From contig JAPUDO010000006.1 of NCBI GenBank assembly GCA_027493055.1, forward strand, positions 1-64,000: 64,000 nt of DNA. The letters are read 5' to 3'. Numbering within the stretch: the stretch's first letter is position 1; every line of letters begins with the position of its first letter. The translations under genes were made by a program, and so were the position numbers. Below the pieces are notes generated by a model, which ran no database searches, was not told the origin of the DNA, and saw only the letters and a program-made list of their open reading frames with translations. Positions 35,934 through 43,889 of this stretch are shown one piece after another. This stretch comes from Niabella sp. (lineage in GTDB: Bacteria; Bacteroidota; Bacteroidia; Chitinophagales; Chitinophagaceae).

Positions 35934-36560
35934 ATGCTCCAAACAAATAACATACAATTTTCCTATCCTGCCCTGCATTTTCAGTTTCCTGATATTAGCT
36001 GCAAAGCTGGCGATATATTATTGGTAACAGGTCCCTCGGGAAAGGGTAAAACCACTTTGCTGCATTTATTAGCGGGACTCTTAAAGCCCGAAAGGGGGAT
36101 TATTTATATCGACGAAACGGATATCGCAACTTTACCTGCAGGTGCCTTAGATAAATTCAGAGGACAAAAAACAGGCATTATTTTTCAGCAGTCTCATTTT
36201 GTAGCATCGTTATCGGTAATGGAAAATTTGCTGCTGTCGTCGTACCTCGCAGGCATTAAACCCAATAAAATCCGGGCGAAAGAGTTACTGGCACAACTAA
36301 ATATTGCAGAACAGGCGAATAAAAAACCTTCACAGCTTAGCCAGGGACAATTGCAAAGAGCTTCTATCGCAAGAGCATTGATGAATAGCCCTGTTTTGAT
36401 TTTAGCCGATGAGCCTACATCGAGCCTGGATGATGAAAACTGTAGTAAAGTAGCTCAATTATTAAAAGAACAGGCCGGTATAGCCAACGCAGCCCTTGTG
36501 ATTATAACGCACGACCGGCGCCTGAAACAAATCTTTCAGTCAAAAGTTGAATTACTATGA
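35934..36560 (+). CDS. ABC transporter ATP-binding protein (MacB/LolD-like)
   Basis: A 208-residue ATPase: Walker A GPSGKGKT (33-40), Q-loop FQQSHF, signature LSQGQLQRASIARAL, Walker B VLILADEPTSSLDDE and H-loop IITHD. It overlaps the permease start (ATGA, 36557-36560), so the two subunits are coupled. It belongs to an operon with an FtsX-type permease and a DUF3299-like protein. From memory, this trio resembles the zinc-responsive MacB-type operons PA4064-PA4066 of Pseudomonas and Zrg of Vibrio. Confidence 0.9.
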   Translation: MLQTNNIQFSYPALHFQFPDISCKAGDILLVTGPSGKGKTTLLHLLAGLLKPERGIIYIDETDIATLPAGALDKFRGQKTGIIFQQSHFVASLSVMENLLLSSYLAGIKPNKIRAKELLAQLNIAEQANKKPSQLSQGQLQRASIARALMNSPVLILADEPTSSLDDENCSKVAQLLKEQAGIANAALVIITHDRRLKQIFQSKVELL

Positions 36561-37822
36561 TGCTGAAGCTCGCATGGAAAAATTTACTGCACAAACCGCT
36601 CAGCACTTTGCTGTGCTGGATATTGTTAGCCGTAAGCGTGGGAACGATCTCTTTACTCATCATTTTACAAAACCGTTTTGAGAGACAGTTTACCCATAAT
36701 ATCAGCGGGATTGATATGGTACTTGGCGCTAAGGGAAGCCCGTTGCAGCTGATATTATCGGCGGTTTATCATGTGGATGCGCCCACAGGCAATATCAGCT
36801 ATGAAGAAGCACAAAAATGGATGCATCATCCTTTTGTAGAAAAGGCAATTCCACTTGCTTACGGCGATTCGTACAAAGGTTACAGCATCGTGGGCACTAC
36901 AAAAGATTATCCTGATAAATATAGCGCCACCATAGCAACCGGCCATTGGTATAAAAACGATTTCGAAGTAGTAGTTGGCAGTGCCCTGGCCAAAAAATTG
37001 CAGCTTAAAACAGGTAGCAACTTTTATGGTACACACGGCCAGGATGAGTACGGCGAAGAGCACCGGGAAAAAGCTTATACCGTAACAGGTGTGCTGAACC
37101 CTACAGGCAGCGTGGTGGACAATCTTATTATCGGCAATATTGAAAGTGTATGGAAAATACATGAGCATCATCATCATGAAGGTGAAACGAACCAGAAGGA
37201 TAACGGTCATCAGCATGAAGCAGGCGAACATCACCAACACGAAGAAGAACATGAAGCAGCGCATGGTGAATCTGAAAAAGAGCTTACAGCCGTTTTATTA
37301 AAATTCCGCAACCCTATGGGAAATGTACAGCTGCCGCGCATCATCAACAAGCAAACCAATATGATGGCCGCCGTTCCGGCCATTGAAGTCAACCGCCTGT
37401 TCACCTTATTCGGCGTGGGCATTGAGACCTTAAAGAATATGGCATGGGGCATTATGTTATTATCAGGATTGAGCGTATTTGTAGCGCTATTCAATTCGCT
37501 GAAAGAAAGAAAATATGAGCTGGCGCTGATGCGTACCATGGGTGCAGGCAGGGGAAAATTAACAGCACTGGTATTACTGGAAGGATTAATATTAAGCATT
37601 GCAGGAATCATTACCGGGCTTTTATTAAGCCGCTTTGCGTTGTGGCTCATAGCCGGCCGTTTTGAAAACGATTATCATCTTTCCGTTCAGTCCTGGGCAT
37701 TACAAATACCTGCCGAACTATATGTATGTGCGCTGGCTATTATTATAGGACTCATCGCATCGTTAGCACCCGCAATAAAAGCATGGTTCATCAATATATC
37801 AAAAACACTGGCAAATGGATAA
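36557..37822 (+). CDS. ABC transporter permease (FtsX/MacB type) with His-rich loop
   Basis: A 421-residue membrane protein: N-terminal helix (about 15-37), a large periplasmic domain, then three C-terminal helices in the FtsX domain (about 295-410, with NSLKERKYELALMRTMGAGRGKL). Within the periplasmic domain, residues about 200-242 are dominated by His and Glu (HEHHHHEGE, HQHEAGEHHQHEEE), a strong metal-binding stretch. No separate metal-binding DUF2796-type protein is present nearby, so this loop may do that job. Overlaps both neighbours (4 nt and 8 nt). Confidence 0.9.
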   Translation: MMLKLAWKNLLHKPLSTLLCWILLAVSVGTISLLIILQNRFERQFTHNISGIDMVLGAKGSPLQLILSAVYHVDAPTGNISYEEAQKWMHHPFVEKAIPLAYGDSYKGYSIVGTTKDYPDKYSATIATGHWYKNDFEVVVGSALAKKLQLKTGSNFYGTHGQDEYGEEHREKAYTVTGVLNPTGSVVDNLIIGNIESVWKIHEHHHHEGETNQKDNGHQHEAGEHHQHEEEHEAAHGESEKELTAVLLKFRNPMGNVQLPRIINKQTNMMAAVPAIEVNRLFTLFGVGIETLKNMAWGIMLLSGLSVFVALFNSLKERKYELALMRTMGAGRGKLTALVLLEGLILSIAGIITGLLLSRFALWLIAGRFENDYHLSVQSWALQIPAELYVCALAIIIGLIASLAPAIKAWFINISKTLANG

Positions 37823-38405
37823 AGTAAAAAAAACAGTACTGTGGTCAGCATTGTTGCTTGTTATTGCTACAACAAATTTTTCATCCATGTGCAGGCATGG
37901 CTGGGGCAATAATGCGAATGCCGCGTTCATTTATAACCAGGCACCATCGCCATCTCCGGCCATTGCCTACGTATCCTATGCTTCATTTAAAGGAAGCAGC
38001 AATATGGATTTAGCAGGTGCCTCAACCGCAAATATTACATGGAACCAGTTAACAGATGTAAGCTATGTTCTTAAGTATAATAAACAGTTTGATGCAGAAA
38101 TTCAATACCCGGTATTTGGGAATAACGTGAAAAAGCTGGCCGGGCAGGAATGGGTTATATCCGGCTACATGATACCGCTGGATATAGAGAGCGGACTATA
38201 TGCGCTTTCTAAAAACAATTACGCAGCCTGTTTTTTTTGTGGGGCAGCCGGTGTGGAATCAGTTATTTCCCTAAAGTTCAAAACAAAGCCCCAACGCTAT
38301 AAAACCGATGAATACTGCTATATGAAAGGGAAGCTGGAGCTGAACGATAAGAATGTGAATGACTTTATTTATATATTCAGGAATACAGAGGAAGTTAAGA
38401 AGTAA
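37815..38405 (+). CDS. DUF3299-like periplasmic protein
   Basis: A 196-residue protein with a signal peptide or anchor (about 5-22). The core YPVFGNNVKKLAGQEWVISGYMIPLD and the conserved cysteine motif CFFCGAAGVESV (C139 and C142), then DEYCYMKGKLELN, match the DUF3299 layout. It overlaps the permease gene by 8 nt, closing the three-gene transporter operon under Zur-like site 2. DUF3299 proteins accompany MacB-like zinc-responsive transporters in proteobacteria. The Cys pair may bind metal. Confidence 0.8.
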   Translation: MDKVKKTVLWSALLLVIATTNFSSMCRHGWGNNANAAFIYNQAPSPSPAIAYVSYASFKGSSNMDLAGASTANITWNQLTDVSYVLKYNKQFDAEIQYPVFGNNVKKLAGQEWVISGYMIPLDIESGLYALSKNNYAACFFCGAAGVESVISLKFKTKPQRYKTDEYCYMKGKLELNDKNVNDFIYIFRNTEEVKK

Positions 38406-38434
38406 GCCGTTATTGCCACCTCACAAAACACAAA

Positions 38435-38641
38435 CTACTTAACATACTGTTTGCCCTTTTCCGAAACATCTACCAGTTCCATTAAAGCCGTAATGTCCAG
38501 TACCAACTCGTTCAATTCAGGTATAGCGGCATTTTCCGGGTAAAAATCAATGTAATGCGTCAATAACCGGCGCAGATGATGGTTTACACGCTTCGCCGGA
38601 TGCTGTTGCTGCCATTCTTTAAAATACTTCGACTTTTTCAT
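38435..38641 (-). CDS. Small protein downstream of SymE, possible partner
   Basis: A 68-residue protein, not recognised (MKKSKYFKEWQQQHPAKRVNHHLRRLL...). Predicted helical and soluble, basic at the N-terminus and acidic at the C-terminus. It starts 14 nt after the SymE-like gene, so they form an operon. A role as its antitoxin is speculative. Confidence 0.6.
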   Translation of the reverse strand: MKKSKYFKEWQQQHPAKRVNHHLRRLLTHYIDFYPENAAIPELNELVLDITALMELVDVSEKGKQYVK

Positions 38642-38655
38642 TACTGACTCAGATT

Positions 38656-38889
38656 TTATATATCAACATATCGTTGCTCTTTTGATAAAGTGATGGTTAG
38701 CTTGCCATCTTCACAAATAATATCTACGGTATGACCAATTTTAAAACCGCTATCCCGAAGCCATTTACCGCTTAGGCTGATGAAGGGAAAAAATACGCAT
38801 CGTTGACCTGTTAATCGTTCAACTCCTTTGCTGCAAACGGTCATACGTCTTATTGGAGCTGCTTTACTTAATGTTTCATTTGTTGCCAT
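38656..38889 (-). CDS. SymE-family toxin-like protein
   Basis: A 77-residue protein. The C-terminal half (FPFISLSGKWLRDSGFKIGHTVDIICEDGKLTI) is the AbrB-like SymE domain. E. coli SymE is an SOS-induced toxin with an AbrB fold, controlled there by the antisense RNA SymR. I see no clear antisense promoter here. Transcribed divergently from the XRE regulator; the small protein at 38435 follows it closely. Confidence 0.83.
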   Translation of the reverse strand: MATNETLSKAAPIRRMTVCSKGVERLTGQRCVFFPFISLSGKWLRDSGFKIGHTVDIICEDGKLTITLSKEQRYVDI

Positions 38890-39016
38890 GATAAATGTTT
38901 ATTGTTTTCAGTGCAAAGCAAGCCCCCTGCTTCATTGTATCCTACGTTGTATTTATGTAGTTTACAAAACAAAGCCCTGTATTTTACATAACTTTACTTT
39001 TTGTGATATGAATAAT

Positions 39017-39024
39017 TAAATTTG
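39017..39024 (+). promoter_or_regulatory. -7 element of the XRE gene
   Basis: TAAATTTG matches TAnnTTTG. Transcription starting 5-7 nt downstream would exclude the ATG at 39029, so this element supports the start at 39047. Confidence 0.5.
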
Positions 39025-39046
39025 TACTATGACAACTTTTGATACT

Positions 39047-39457
39047 ATGACAAACCACAAAATACACGAAGGCCGAAACGTAAAACGCTTCCGGGAGATG
39101 CTGGGTATAAAACAAGATGCGCTTGCTGCCGACCTGGGCGATGACTGGAACCAGCAAAAGATTTCTTTATTGGAGCAAAAAGAAACTATAGACGCTGCCC
39201 TGCTGCAACAAATTGCTACCGCTTTAAAAATACCTGCCGAAGCAATTCAGAATTTTGATGAGGATGCTGCGATAAATATTATTGCAAATACAATTACGAA
39301 TAATGATAATGGTGCTGTCGTAAATAACTATCCAACCTTCCACCCAATTGACAAAATAATTCAATTACATGAAGAAAAGATTGCTTTGTATGAAAGGATG
39401 CTGAAAGAAAAGGATGAGATGATGGCGAGATTGGAGACGTTGATTGAAAGGAAGTAA
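39047..39457 (+). CDS. XRE-family transcriptional regulator
   Basis: A 136-residue protein: N-terminal HTH_3 (VKRFREMLGIKQDALAADLGDDWNQQKISLLEQK, about residues 9-42) and a C-terminal coiled coil (EEKIALYERMLKEKDEMMARLETLIERK). ATG 39047 is chosen over 39029 because of the close upstream -7 element. It lies next to a BRO antirepressor and divergent from SymE, as in phage-like or defence islets. It probably controls these neighbours. Confidence 0.85.
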   Translation: MTNHKIHEGRNVKRFREMLGIKQDALAADLGDDWNQQKISLLEQKETIDAALLQQIATALKIPAEAIQNFDEDAAINIIANTITNNDNGAVVNNYPTFHPIDKIIQLHEEKIALYERMLKEKDEMMARLETLIERK

Positions 39458-39479
39458 TTTTAATTGCAACATACCTATT

Positions 39480-40355
39480 ATGCAGGATGAAATGAACAAG
39501 GAAAACACCATAAAAATATTCGAGCAAAAGCAGGTGCGTACCCATTGGGATGAAGAAAAAGAATTGTGGTATATTTCAATCATTGACGTAATCGAAGTAT
39601 TGACAGGAACGGACCGCCCTAGAAAATATTGGAACGACCTGAAAACCAAGCTAAAAAAAGAAGGAAGTGAGTTGTCCGAAAAAATCGGACAACTGAAAAT
39701 GCAATCATCAGATGGCAAATTTTACAAGACAGACGTAGCCGATACGGAACAAATTTTCAGACTTATTCAATCCATTCCGTCCCCTAAAGCAGAGCCTTTT
39801 AAATTGTGGTTGGCACAGTTGGCATCAGAACGGCTCGACGAAATGCAAGACCCCGAAATTACCATTGACAGAGCATTGGAACAGTATCTGAAACTGGGTT
39901 ATTCTGAAAATTGGATTAACCAGCGTCTGAAAAGTATTGAAATCCGGAAAGAGCTCACAGACGAGTGGAGGAAAAGAGGGCTAAAAGAAGGCATTCAGTT
40001 CGCAACGCTGACAGATATTATTACTAAAGCATGGTCGGACAAAACAACGAAAGAGTATAAAGTGCTCAAAGGCCTGAAAAAGCAAAACCTTCGGGACAAT
40101 ATGACTAATACCGAATTGATTTTAAATATGCTTGCTGAAGCTTCCACCAAAGATATTTCACAGGCGACCAATCCGGAAACTTTTGAAGATAATGCCAAAG
40201 TAGCGCAACAAGGCGGAACAATTGCGGGGGACGCAAGAAAAGCATTGGAAGCAAAAACAGGCAAAAAGGTGGTTACTTCTTTGAACGCAAAAACGGCTCT
40301 AAAAGGTAAAGAAACCCCAAAACAAATCGAAAATAATACCCCGAATTCAGAGTAA
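39480..40355 (+). CDS. BRO family protein (phage antirepressor-like)
   Basis: A 291-residue protein starting at ATG 39480 (an ATG at 39492, MNKENT, is equally plausible). Bro-N domain (about residues 8-110: VRTHWDEEKELWYISIIDVIEVLTGTDRPRKYWN, LIQSIPSPKAEPFKLWL). The C-terminal half (INQRLKSIEIRKELTDEWRKRG, LKKQNLRDNMTNTELILNMLAE, AKVAQQGGTIAGDARKALE) is typical of stand-alone Bacteroidota members. The role is unknown; these genes sit in phage-like or mobile islets. It begins 22 nt after the XRE gene. Confidence 0.87.
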   Translation: MQDEMNKENTIKIFEQKQVRTHWDEEKELWYISIIDVIEVLTGTDRPRKYWNDLKTKLKKEGSELSEKIGQLKMQSSDGKFYKTDVADTEQIFRLIQSIPSPKAEPFKLWLAQLASERLDEMQDPEITIDRALEQYLKLGYSENWINQRLKSIEIRKELTDEWRKRGLKEGIQFATLTDIITKAWSDKTTKEYKVLKGLKKQNLRDNMTNTELILNMLAEASTKDISQATNPETFEDNAKVAQQGGTIAGDARKALEAKTGKKVVTSLNAKTALKGKETPKQIENNTPNSE

Positions 40356-40360
40356 TTAAT

Positions 40361-40420
40361 TTACATCAGGTTCGGCTACAATGCCGTCAGATGAACATAA
40401 ATCTCCGGACAATACAAAGT
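40361..40420 (+). repeat. Direct repeat, copy 1 (after the BRO gene)
   Basis: TTACATCAGG, ggctacAATGCCGtCAGATGA and ACATAAATctCC recur with a few changes at 41895-41960. No coding potential is evident. Confidence 0.6.
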
Positions 40421-40896
40421 CTCCGATATTAGCATTTCCGTTTTTCTTTATTCGCACGAATAAAATCACTGAAAGCCTTTGACCTTGAAGATGTAGATAA
40501 TATTCTTAGTTGAAGCATACCAAATACGCCAGGCAAAATATGTAGCTTTGCAACCATATCAAATGAGCTTAGACAACACCTACAACCAGGATTTTGAGCA
40601 CATTTTTACGCTCATTACCGATGCCCGAAACCGTGTTTACAGCAAAGCAAACAGCGAGTTGGTTTTGCTGTATTTCAACGTTGGTAAAATTGTTTCTCAC
40701 AAAGTAAGTTCAGGTAAATGGGGCGAAAATACCGTTCAGCAATTAGCCGATTTCATACAATCAAAAACGCCAAACCTTTCGGGTTTCAATCGCAGAGGTT
40801 TGTATAGAATGAAACAGTTTTTTGAGGTTTATACAGACGATCAATTTGTATCAGCAGTGATGATACTTTTGCAAAACGATGAAAATCATATAAATA

Positions 40897-40977
40897 CAAT
40901 TGTGTCGGCAATGCCGACACAATTGAGAGAAGGTAAAAATGACAGTTTAAAAATGTCGGCGCTGCCGACACTTTTAA
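40897..40977 (+). repeat. Two coding hairpins inside the broken DUF1016 gene
   Basis: 40897-40925: CAATTGTGTCGGCA, A, TGCCGACACAATTG (perfect 14-bp arms). 40947-40977: TTAAAAATGTCGGC, GCT, GCCGACACTTTTAA (one mismatch). They encode TIVSAMPTQL and KMSALPTLL, in a segment that appears longer than the usual DUF1016 linker. Confidence 0.8.
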
Positions 40978-41187
40978 GCAATCCAAGTGCATTTCAACAA
41001 AAGTTTTTAGAGAATGTCCTTGCAAAAATCACTTGAACAAACCATTTAGAGATACTGTCGGGTACAAAAACCGTTGAAGAAAAATTGTTCTATTTGCTTG
41101 GTTGCATAACTGAAAAGTGGGGTATGCGTGAACTACGCAGACAAATTCAAACCGCCACTTACGAACGTACAATGCTTTCAAAGAAAG

Positions 41188-41210
41188 TTGTGTCGCCGGT
41201 GGCGACGCAA
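41188..41210 (+). repeat. Coding hairpin in the C-terminal half of the broken DUF1016 gene
   Basis: TTGTGTCGCC, GGT, GGCGACGCAA: 10-bp arms with one mismatch, encoding VVSPVATQL. It has the same geometry as the other DUF1016 hairpins. Confidence 0.75.
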
Positions 41211-41894
41211 TTACCCGAAAATATTTTTAAAGACCCGTACATCTTTGAATTTTTAGACCTGCCTGACGGACACAGCGAGAAGGATTTGGAGAAAGCCATT
41301 GCGCTTAACCTGCAAAAATTCGTTTTGGAAATTGGCAAAGGTTTTACCTACATGGGCGAACAATACCGCATACAGGTAGGTAACAGAGATTACCATACCG
41401 ACCTACTTTTTTACCACCGTGATTTACAATGTTTGGTATTGTTTGAATTGAAAATTGAAGACTTTGAACCCGAATTTATAGGCAAGCTCAATTTCTATTT
41501 AGAAGCCTTAGACCGGGATGTAAAACGGCCACACGAAAATCCGAGCATCGGTATTTTACTCTGCAAAGGAAAAGAAATGGAAGTAGTGGAATACGCAATG
41601 GCCCGAAACATCAGCCCTGCAATAGTTGCCGATTACCAAACGAAACTAATTGACAAAAAATTATTAGCGGACAAGCTACACCAATTAGGACGGATATTAG
41701 ACAAATCAAAAGATAAAGGCGAATAATAATCAATAACATAGCTGTTTTTAGGCAATAACCGAGTCTCGTCATAAGTAGCAACATCAAAAGCAGAATAATG
41801 AATACGCAAGCAATTACGCCCCAAAGTAATTCTTATTAGCCCAGAAAATCGGAGCATCTGTTTGTACACATTTCTAAAATAATAAAAATTTTAA

Positions 41895-41960
41895 TTACAT
41901 TAAGTTAGGCTGTAATGCCGCCAGATGAAGATAAACATAAATTTCCCGCCAACACAAACG
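41895..41960 (+). repeat. Direct repeat, copy 2 (after the broken DUF1016 gene)
   Basis: Diverged copy of 40361-40420. It lies in the 380-nt gap between the two DUF1016 genes. The rest of this gap (41727-42106) shows no convincing gene. Confidence 0.55.
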
Positions 41961-42106
41961 GGATGTAACCTTAATTCGCCATGCGTATGTAAGCACAATA
42001 GCCCGGAACAATAGCAAGTCCTGATTTTATTAAGAAAAAGCAGTTGAGCTGATTTTGTAACTTTACAGTAATTCAAATCTCATCTGCGGAATAAAAGCAA
42101 AATATA

Positions 42107-43129
42107 ATGACAGCAATAGACGAAGCAGGAAAATACCAAAACCTTGTCGGCAGGATTTCGGAAAGCTACATTGCAGGTCAGAAACGGGCGGTGCAGGCCG
42201 TAAACACAAGCCTGTTGCAGACGTATTGGGAAATTGGACAGCATATTGTAGAATTTGAACAGGACGGAAAGGCGACCGCAGAATACGGGAAAAGGCTGCT
42301 GGAAAGGCTTTCGGAAGATTTGAGCAAGCTTTACGGTAAAGGGTTCAACCGTTCTAACCTCAACAATATGAGGAAGATGTATAAATACTATCCAATTTGT
42401 GCGACAGTGTCGCACAAATTGAGCTGGTCACATTATGTAGAACTTTTGAAGATTGAAGACGAATTGGAGCGTAGCTTTTATGAAAAGCAGTCTTTGATAG
42501 AAAACTGGAATGTAAGAGAACTGATACGCCAAAAGAAATCGTCGCTTTTCCTGCGGTTGGCGGCTTCGCAAAACAAAGAGGGCATTCTGCAATTGGCCCG
42601 GAAAGGAAAAATAATAGAAAGCCCTACCGATTTGCTTCGTGAGCCTTACGTGCTGGAGTTTCTGAAAATCCCCGAACCGTACCAGCTTTCGGAAACAAAT
42701 TTGGAACAGCGTATTATAGACAATCTTCAGCATTTTTTATTGGAGCTGGGTAAGGGTTTTGCATTTGTAGGGCGACAATACCGGATTATGCTGGGCAATC
42801 GCCCTCATCGGGTGGATTTGGTTTTTTATCATAGAATTTTGAAATGCTTTGTGTTGATAGATATAAAAATGGACGAAGCCGGCTATGAGGATGTGGGACA
42901 AATGAATATGTATATGGGCTACTTTGCCAAAGAGGAAAATGTTGAGGGCGACAACCCGCCAATAGGCATTATCCTCGCAAGGCACAAAGATGAGTTACTG
43001 ATAGAATATGCCACTTACGAAAGCAACAGCCAGCTTTTTGAACAGAAATACCAGCTCTACCTGCCCAATAAGGAAGAGCTACGCAGGATACTTTCTGATG
43101 TGCCCGAAACATCAAGGCAAAACAAATAA
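42107..43129 (+). CDS. PDDEXK nuclease domain protein (DUF1016/YhcG), intact
   Basis: A 340-residue protein. DUF1016_N (about residues 10-140: ISESYIAGQKRAVQAVNTSLLQTYWEIGQHIVEFE, FNRSNLNNMRKMYKYYP, LSWSHYVELLKI) and the C-terminal PD-(D/E)XK domain (GRQYRIMLGNRPHRVDLVFYHRILKCFVLIDIKMD; D and the D-x-K pair visible). A perfect hairpin at 42393-42421 encodes PICATVSHKL between the two halves. The family is nuclease-like and frequent in restriction or defence loci; its role is not settled. Intact counterpart of the broken gene upstream. Confidence 0.88.
   Translation: MTAIDEAGKYQNLVGRISESYIAGQKRAVQAVNTSLLQTYWEIGQHIVEFEQDGKATAEYGKRLLERLSEDLSKLYGKGFNRSNLNNMRKMYKYYPICATVSHKLSWSHYVELLKIEDELERSFYEKQSLIENWNVRELIRQKKSSLFLRLAASQNKEGILQLARKGKIIESPTDLLREPYVLEFLKIPEPYQLSETNLEQRIIDNLQHFLLELGKGFAFVGRQYRIMLGNRPHRVDLVFYHRILKCFVLIDIKMDEAGYEDVGQMNMYMGYFAKEENVEGDNPPIGIILARHKDELLIEYATYESNSQLFEQKYQLYLPNKEELRRILSDVPETSRQNK
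42393..42421 (+). repeat. Perfect coding hairpin inside the intact DUF1016 gene
   Basis: CAATTTGTGCGAC (42393-42405), AGT, GTCGCACAAATTG (42409-42421): 13-bp perfect arms with a 3-nt centre. Confidence 0.85.
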
Positions 43130-43231
43130 CTCAACTAATTGGCTTAAAAACAAAACCAATACCACAGGCATAATAGCTCAATTCCAATAAAAATATTCCC
43201 CCTATACAAATACCAAAACAACTTTTTCATA

Positions 43232-43254
43232 TATTTGCAACATTGTTGCAAATA
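43232..43254. promoter_or_regulatory. Zur-like palindrome, 10-bp arms (site 3)
   Basis: TATTTGCAAC, ATT, GTTGCAAATA: a perfect inverted repeat. It overlaps the -7 element TATATTTG (43230-43237) of the MerC gene, 21 nt before the start. It has the same core as sites 1 and 2. Confidence 0.7.
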
Positions 43255-43274
43255 ATTAAATTCAAAATCTTTTT

Positions 43275-43619
43275 ATGAAAGCGAAACTATTCGACTGGTT
43301 AGGCATATCCGCCGCTGTATTATGCCTGATCCATTGCCTGTTATTTCCCGTGCTGATGGTTATTCCATTGGGCTTAGAGCACGAGCACGACGCTTATATT
43401 GACGCGGCCTTTTTACTGATAGGCGCTGTGGTAGTGTACAGAGTTACCAACAATATGGAATCTAAAAAACTGAAATACACTTTCTGGGCTGCCATCGGCC
43501 TGATTGCTGTTTCTGTATTAATAGATATGCTGTTTCACATTCATTCTCCATTGATTTATATAGGCGCTGCATTACTGATAACAGCTCATATCATCAATTT
43601 CAAAAATCACAAACATTAA
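43275..43619 (+). CDS. MerC domain-containing membrane protein
   Basis: A 114-residue protein with four hydrophobic helices. The first carries AAVLCLIHCLLFPVLMVIPLG, the Cys-containing MerC signature. Further potential ligands are EHEHDAY, LFHIHS and the NHKH end. MerC proteins transport mercury in mer operons, but many chromosomal Bacteroidota copies lie with zinc-responsive genes. Here the Zur-like site and the COG0523 neighbour suggest zinc. Confidence 0.87.
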   Translation: MKAKLFDWLGISAAVLCLIHCLLFPVLMVIPLGLEHEHDAYIDAAFLLIGAVVVYRVTNNMESKKLKYTFWAAIGLIAVSVLIDMLFHIHSPLIYIGAALLITAHIINFKNHKH

Positions 43620-43631
43620 GCCGTGTAAACA

Positions 43632-43835
43632 ATGATACCTCAAACATTTGAACAATGGCAACATTGCATCGTACATGAATGCGGAATCCCGCTCACTAAA
43701 GACTTTGCAAAAAGTCGCCTCGATATCTATAAAGAAAGCAATCATCCCGAAACAAAAAAATTCGTTCAGCTATACGGAGCGCAACACTTGCAGAACATTA
43801 TCGGATGGCTAAGCCGCGTGGCAGGCTCCAGGTAA
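43632..43835 (+). CDS. Small conserved-type hypothetical protein
   Basis: A 67-residue protein starting 12 nt after the MerC gene (MIPQTFEQWQHCIVHECGIPLTKDFAKSRL...). Soluble, with two Cys and three His, so metal binding is conceivable. Not assigned to a named family. Its operon position between MerC and COG0523 suggests a metal-stress role. Confidence 0.65.
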   Translation: MIPQTFEQWQHCIVHECGIPLTKDFAKSRLDIYKESNHPETKKFVQLYGAQHLQNIIGWLSRVAGSR

Positions 43836-43889
43836 TACCTGATCTATCTGCTACCCACTGCTCAAAGTAAAACTATAAACCATTTTCTC

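Larger units (their letters stand above)
40563..41726 (+). pseudogene. DUF1016/YhcG PDDEXK nuclease, split by an in-frame TGA
   Basis: DUF1016_N domain in the first part (LDNTYNQDFEHIFTLITDARNRVYSKANSELVLLYFNVGK, FNRRGLYRMKQFFE) and the PD-(D/E)XK domain in the second (QVGNRDYHTDLLFYHRDLQCLVLFELKIED). The two parts are in the same frame, separated only by TGA at 41034-41036. Related proteins have Trp there (KISWTNHLEILSGTK), so this is most simply a TGG to TGA nonsense mutation. Three hairpin inserts lie at 40897-40925, 40947-40977 and 41188-41210. The C-terminal part could restart at 41085. MSLDNTY (40563) is the likely original start. Confidence 0.85.

Noticed and set aside
39466..39476. 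Fourth Zur-like site (AATTGCAACAT) before the BRO gene
   Set aside because: Only one half-site is present; the right arm GTTGCAA is missing.
41034..41036. Programmed recoding (selenocysteine or readthrough) at the TGA in the DUF1016 gene
   Set aside because: The family has Trp here, no SECIS-like structure is apparent next to the codon, and a simple nonsense mutation explains it.
41633..41869. 78-codon minus-strand open frame
   Set aside because: Half overlaps the DUF1016 C-terminus and the rest shows no family signature; insufficient support for a gene.
43275..43619. Mercury resistance operon
   Set aside because: MerC is present, but no merR, merA, merT or merP gene is nearby, and the context points to zinc.
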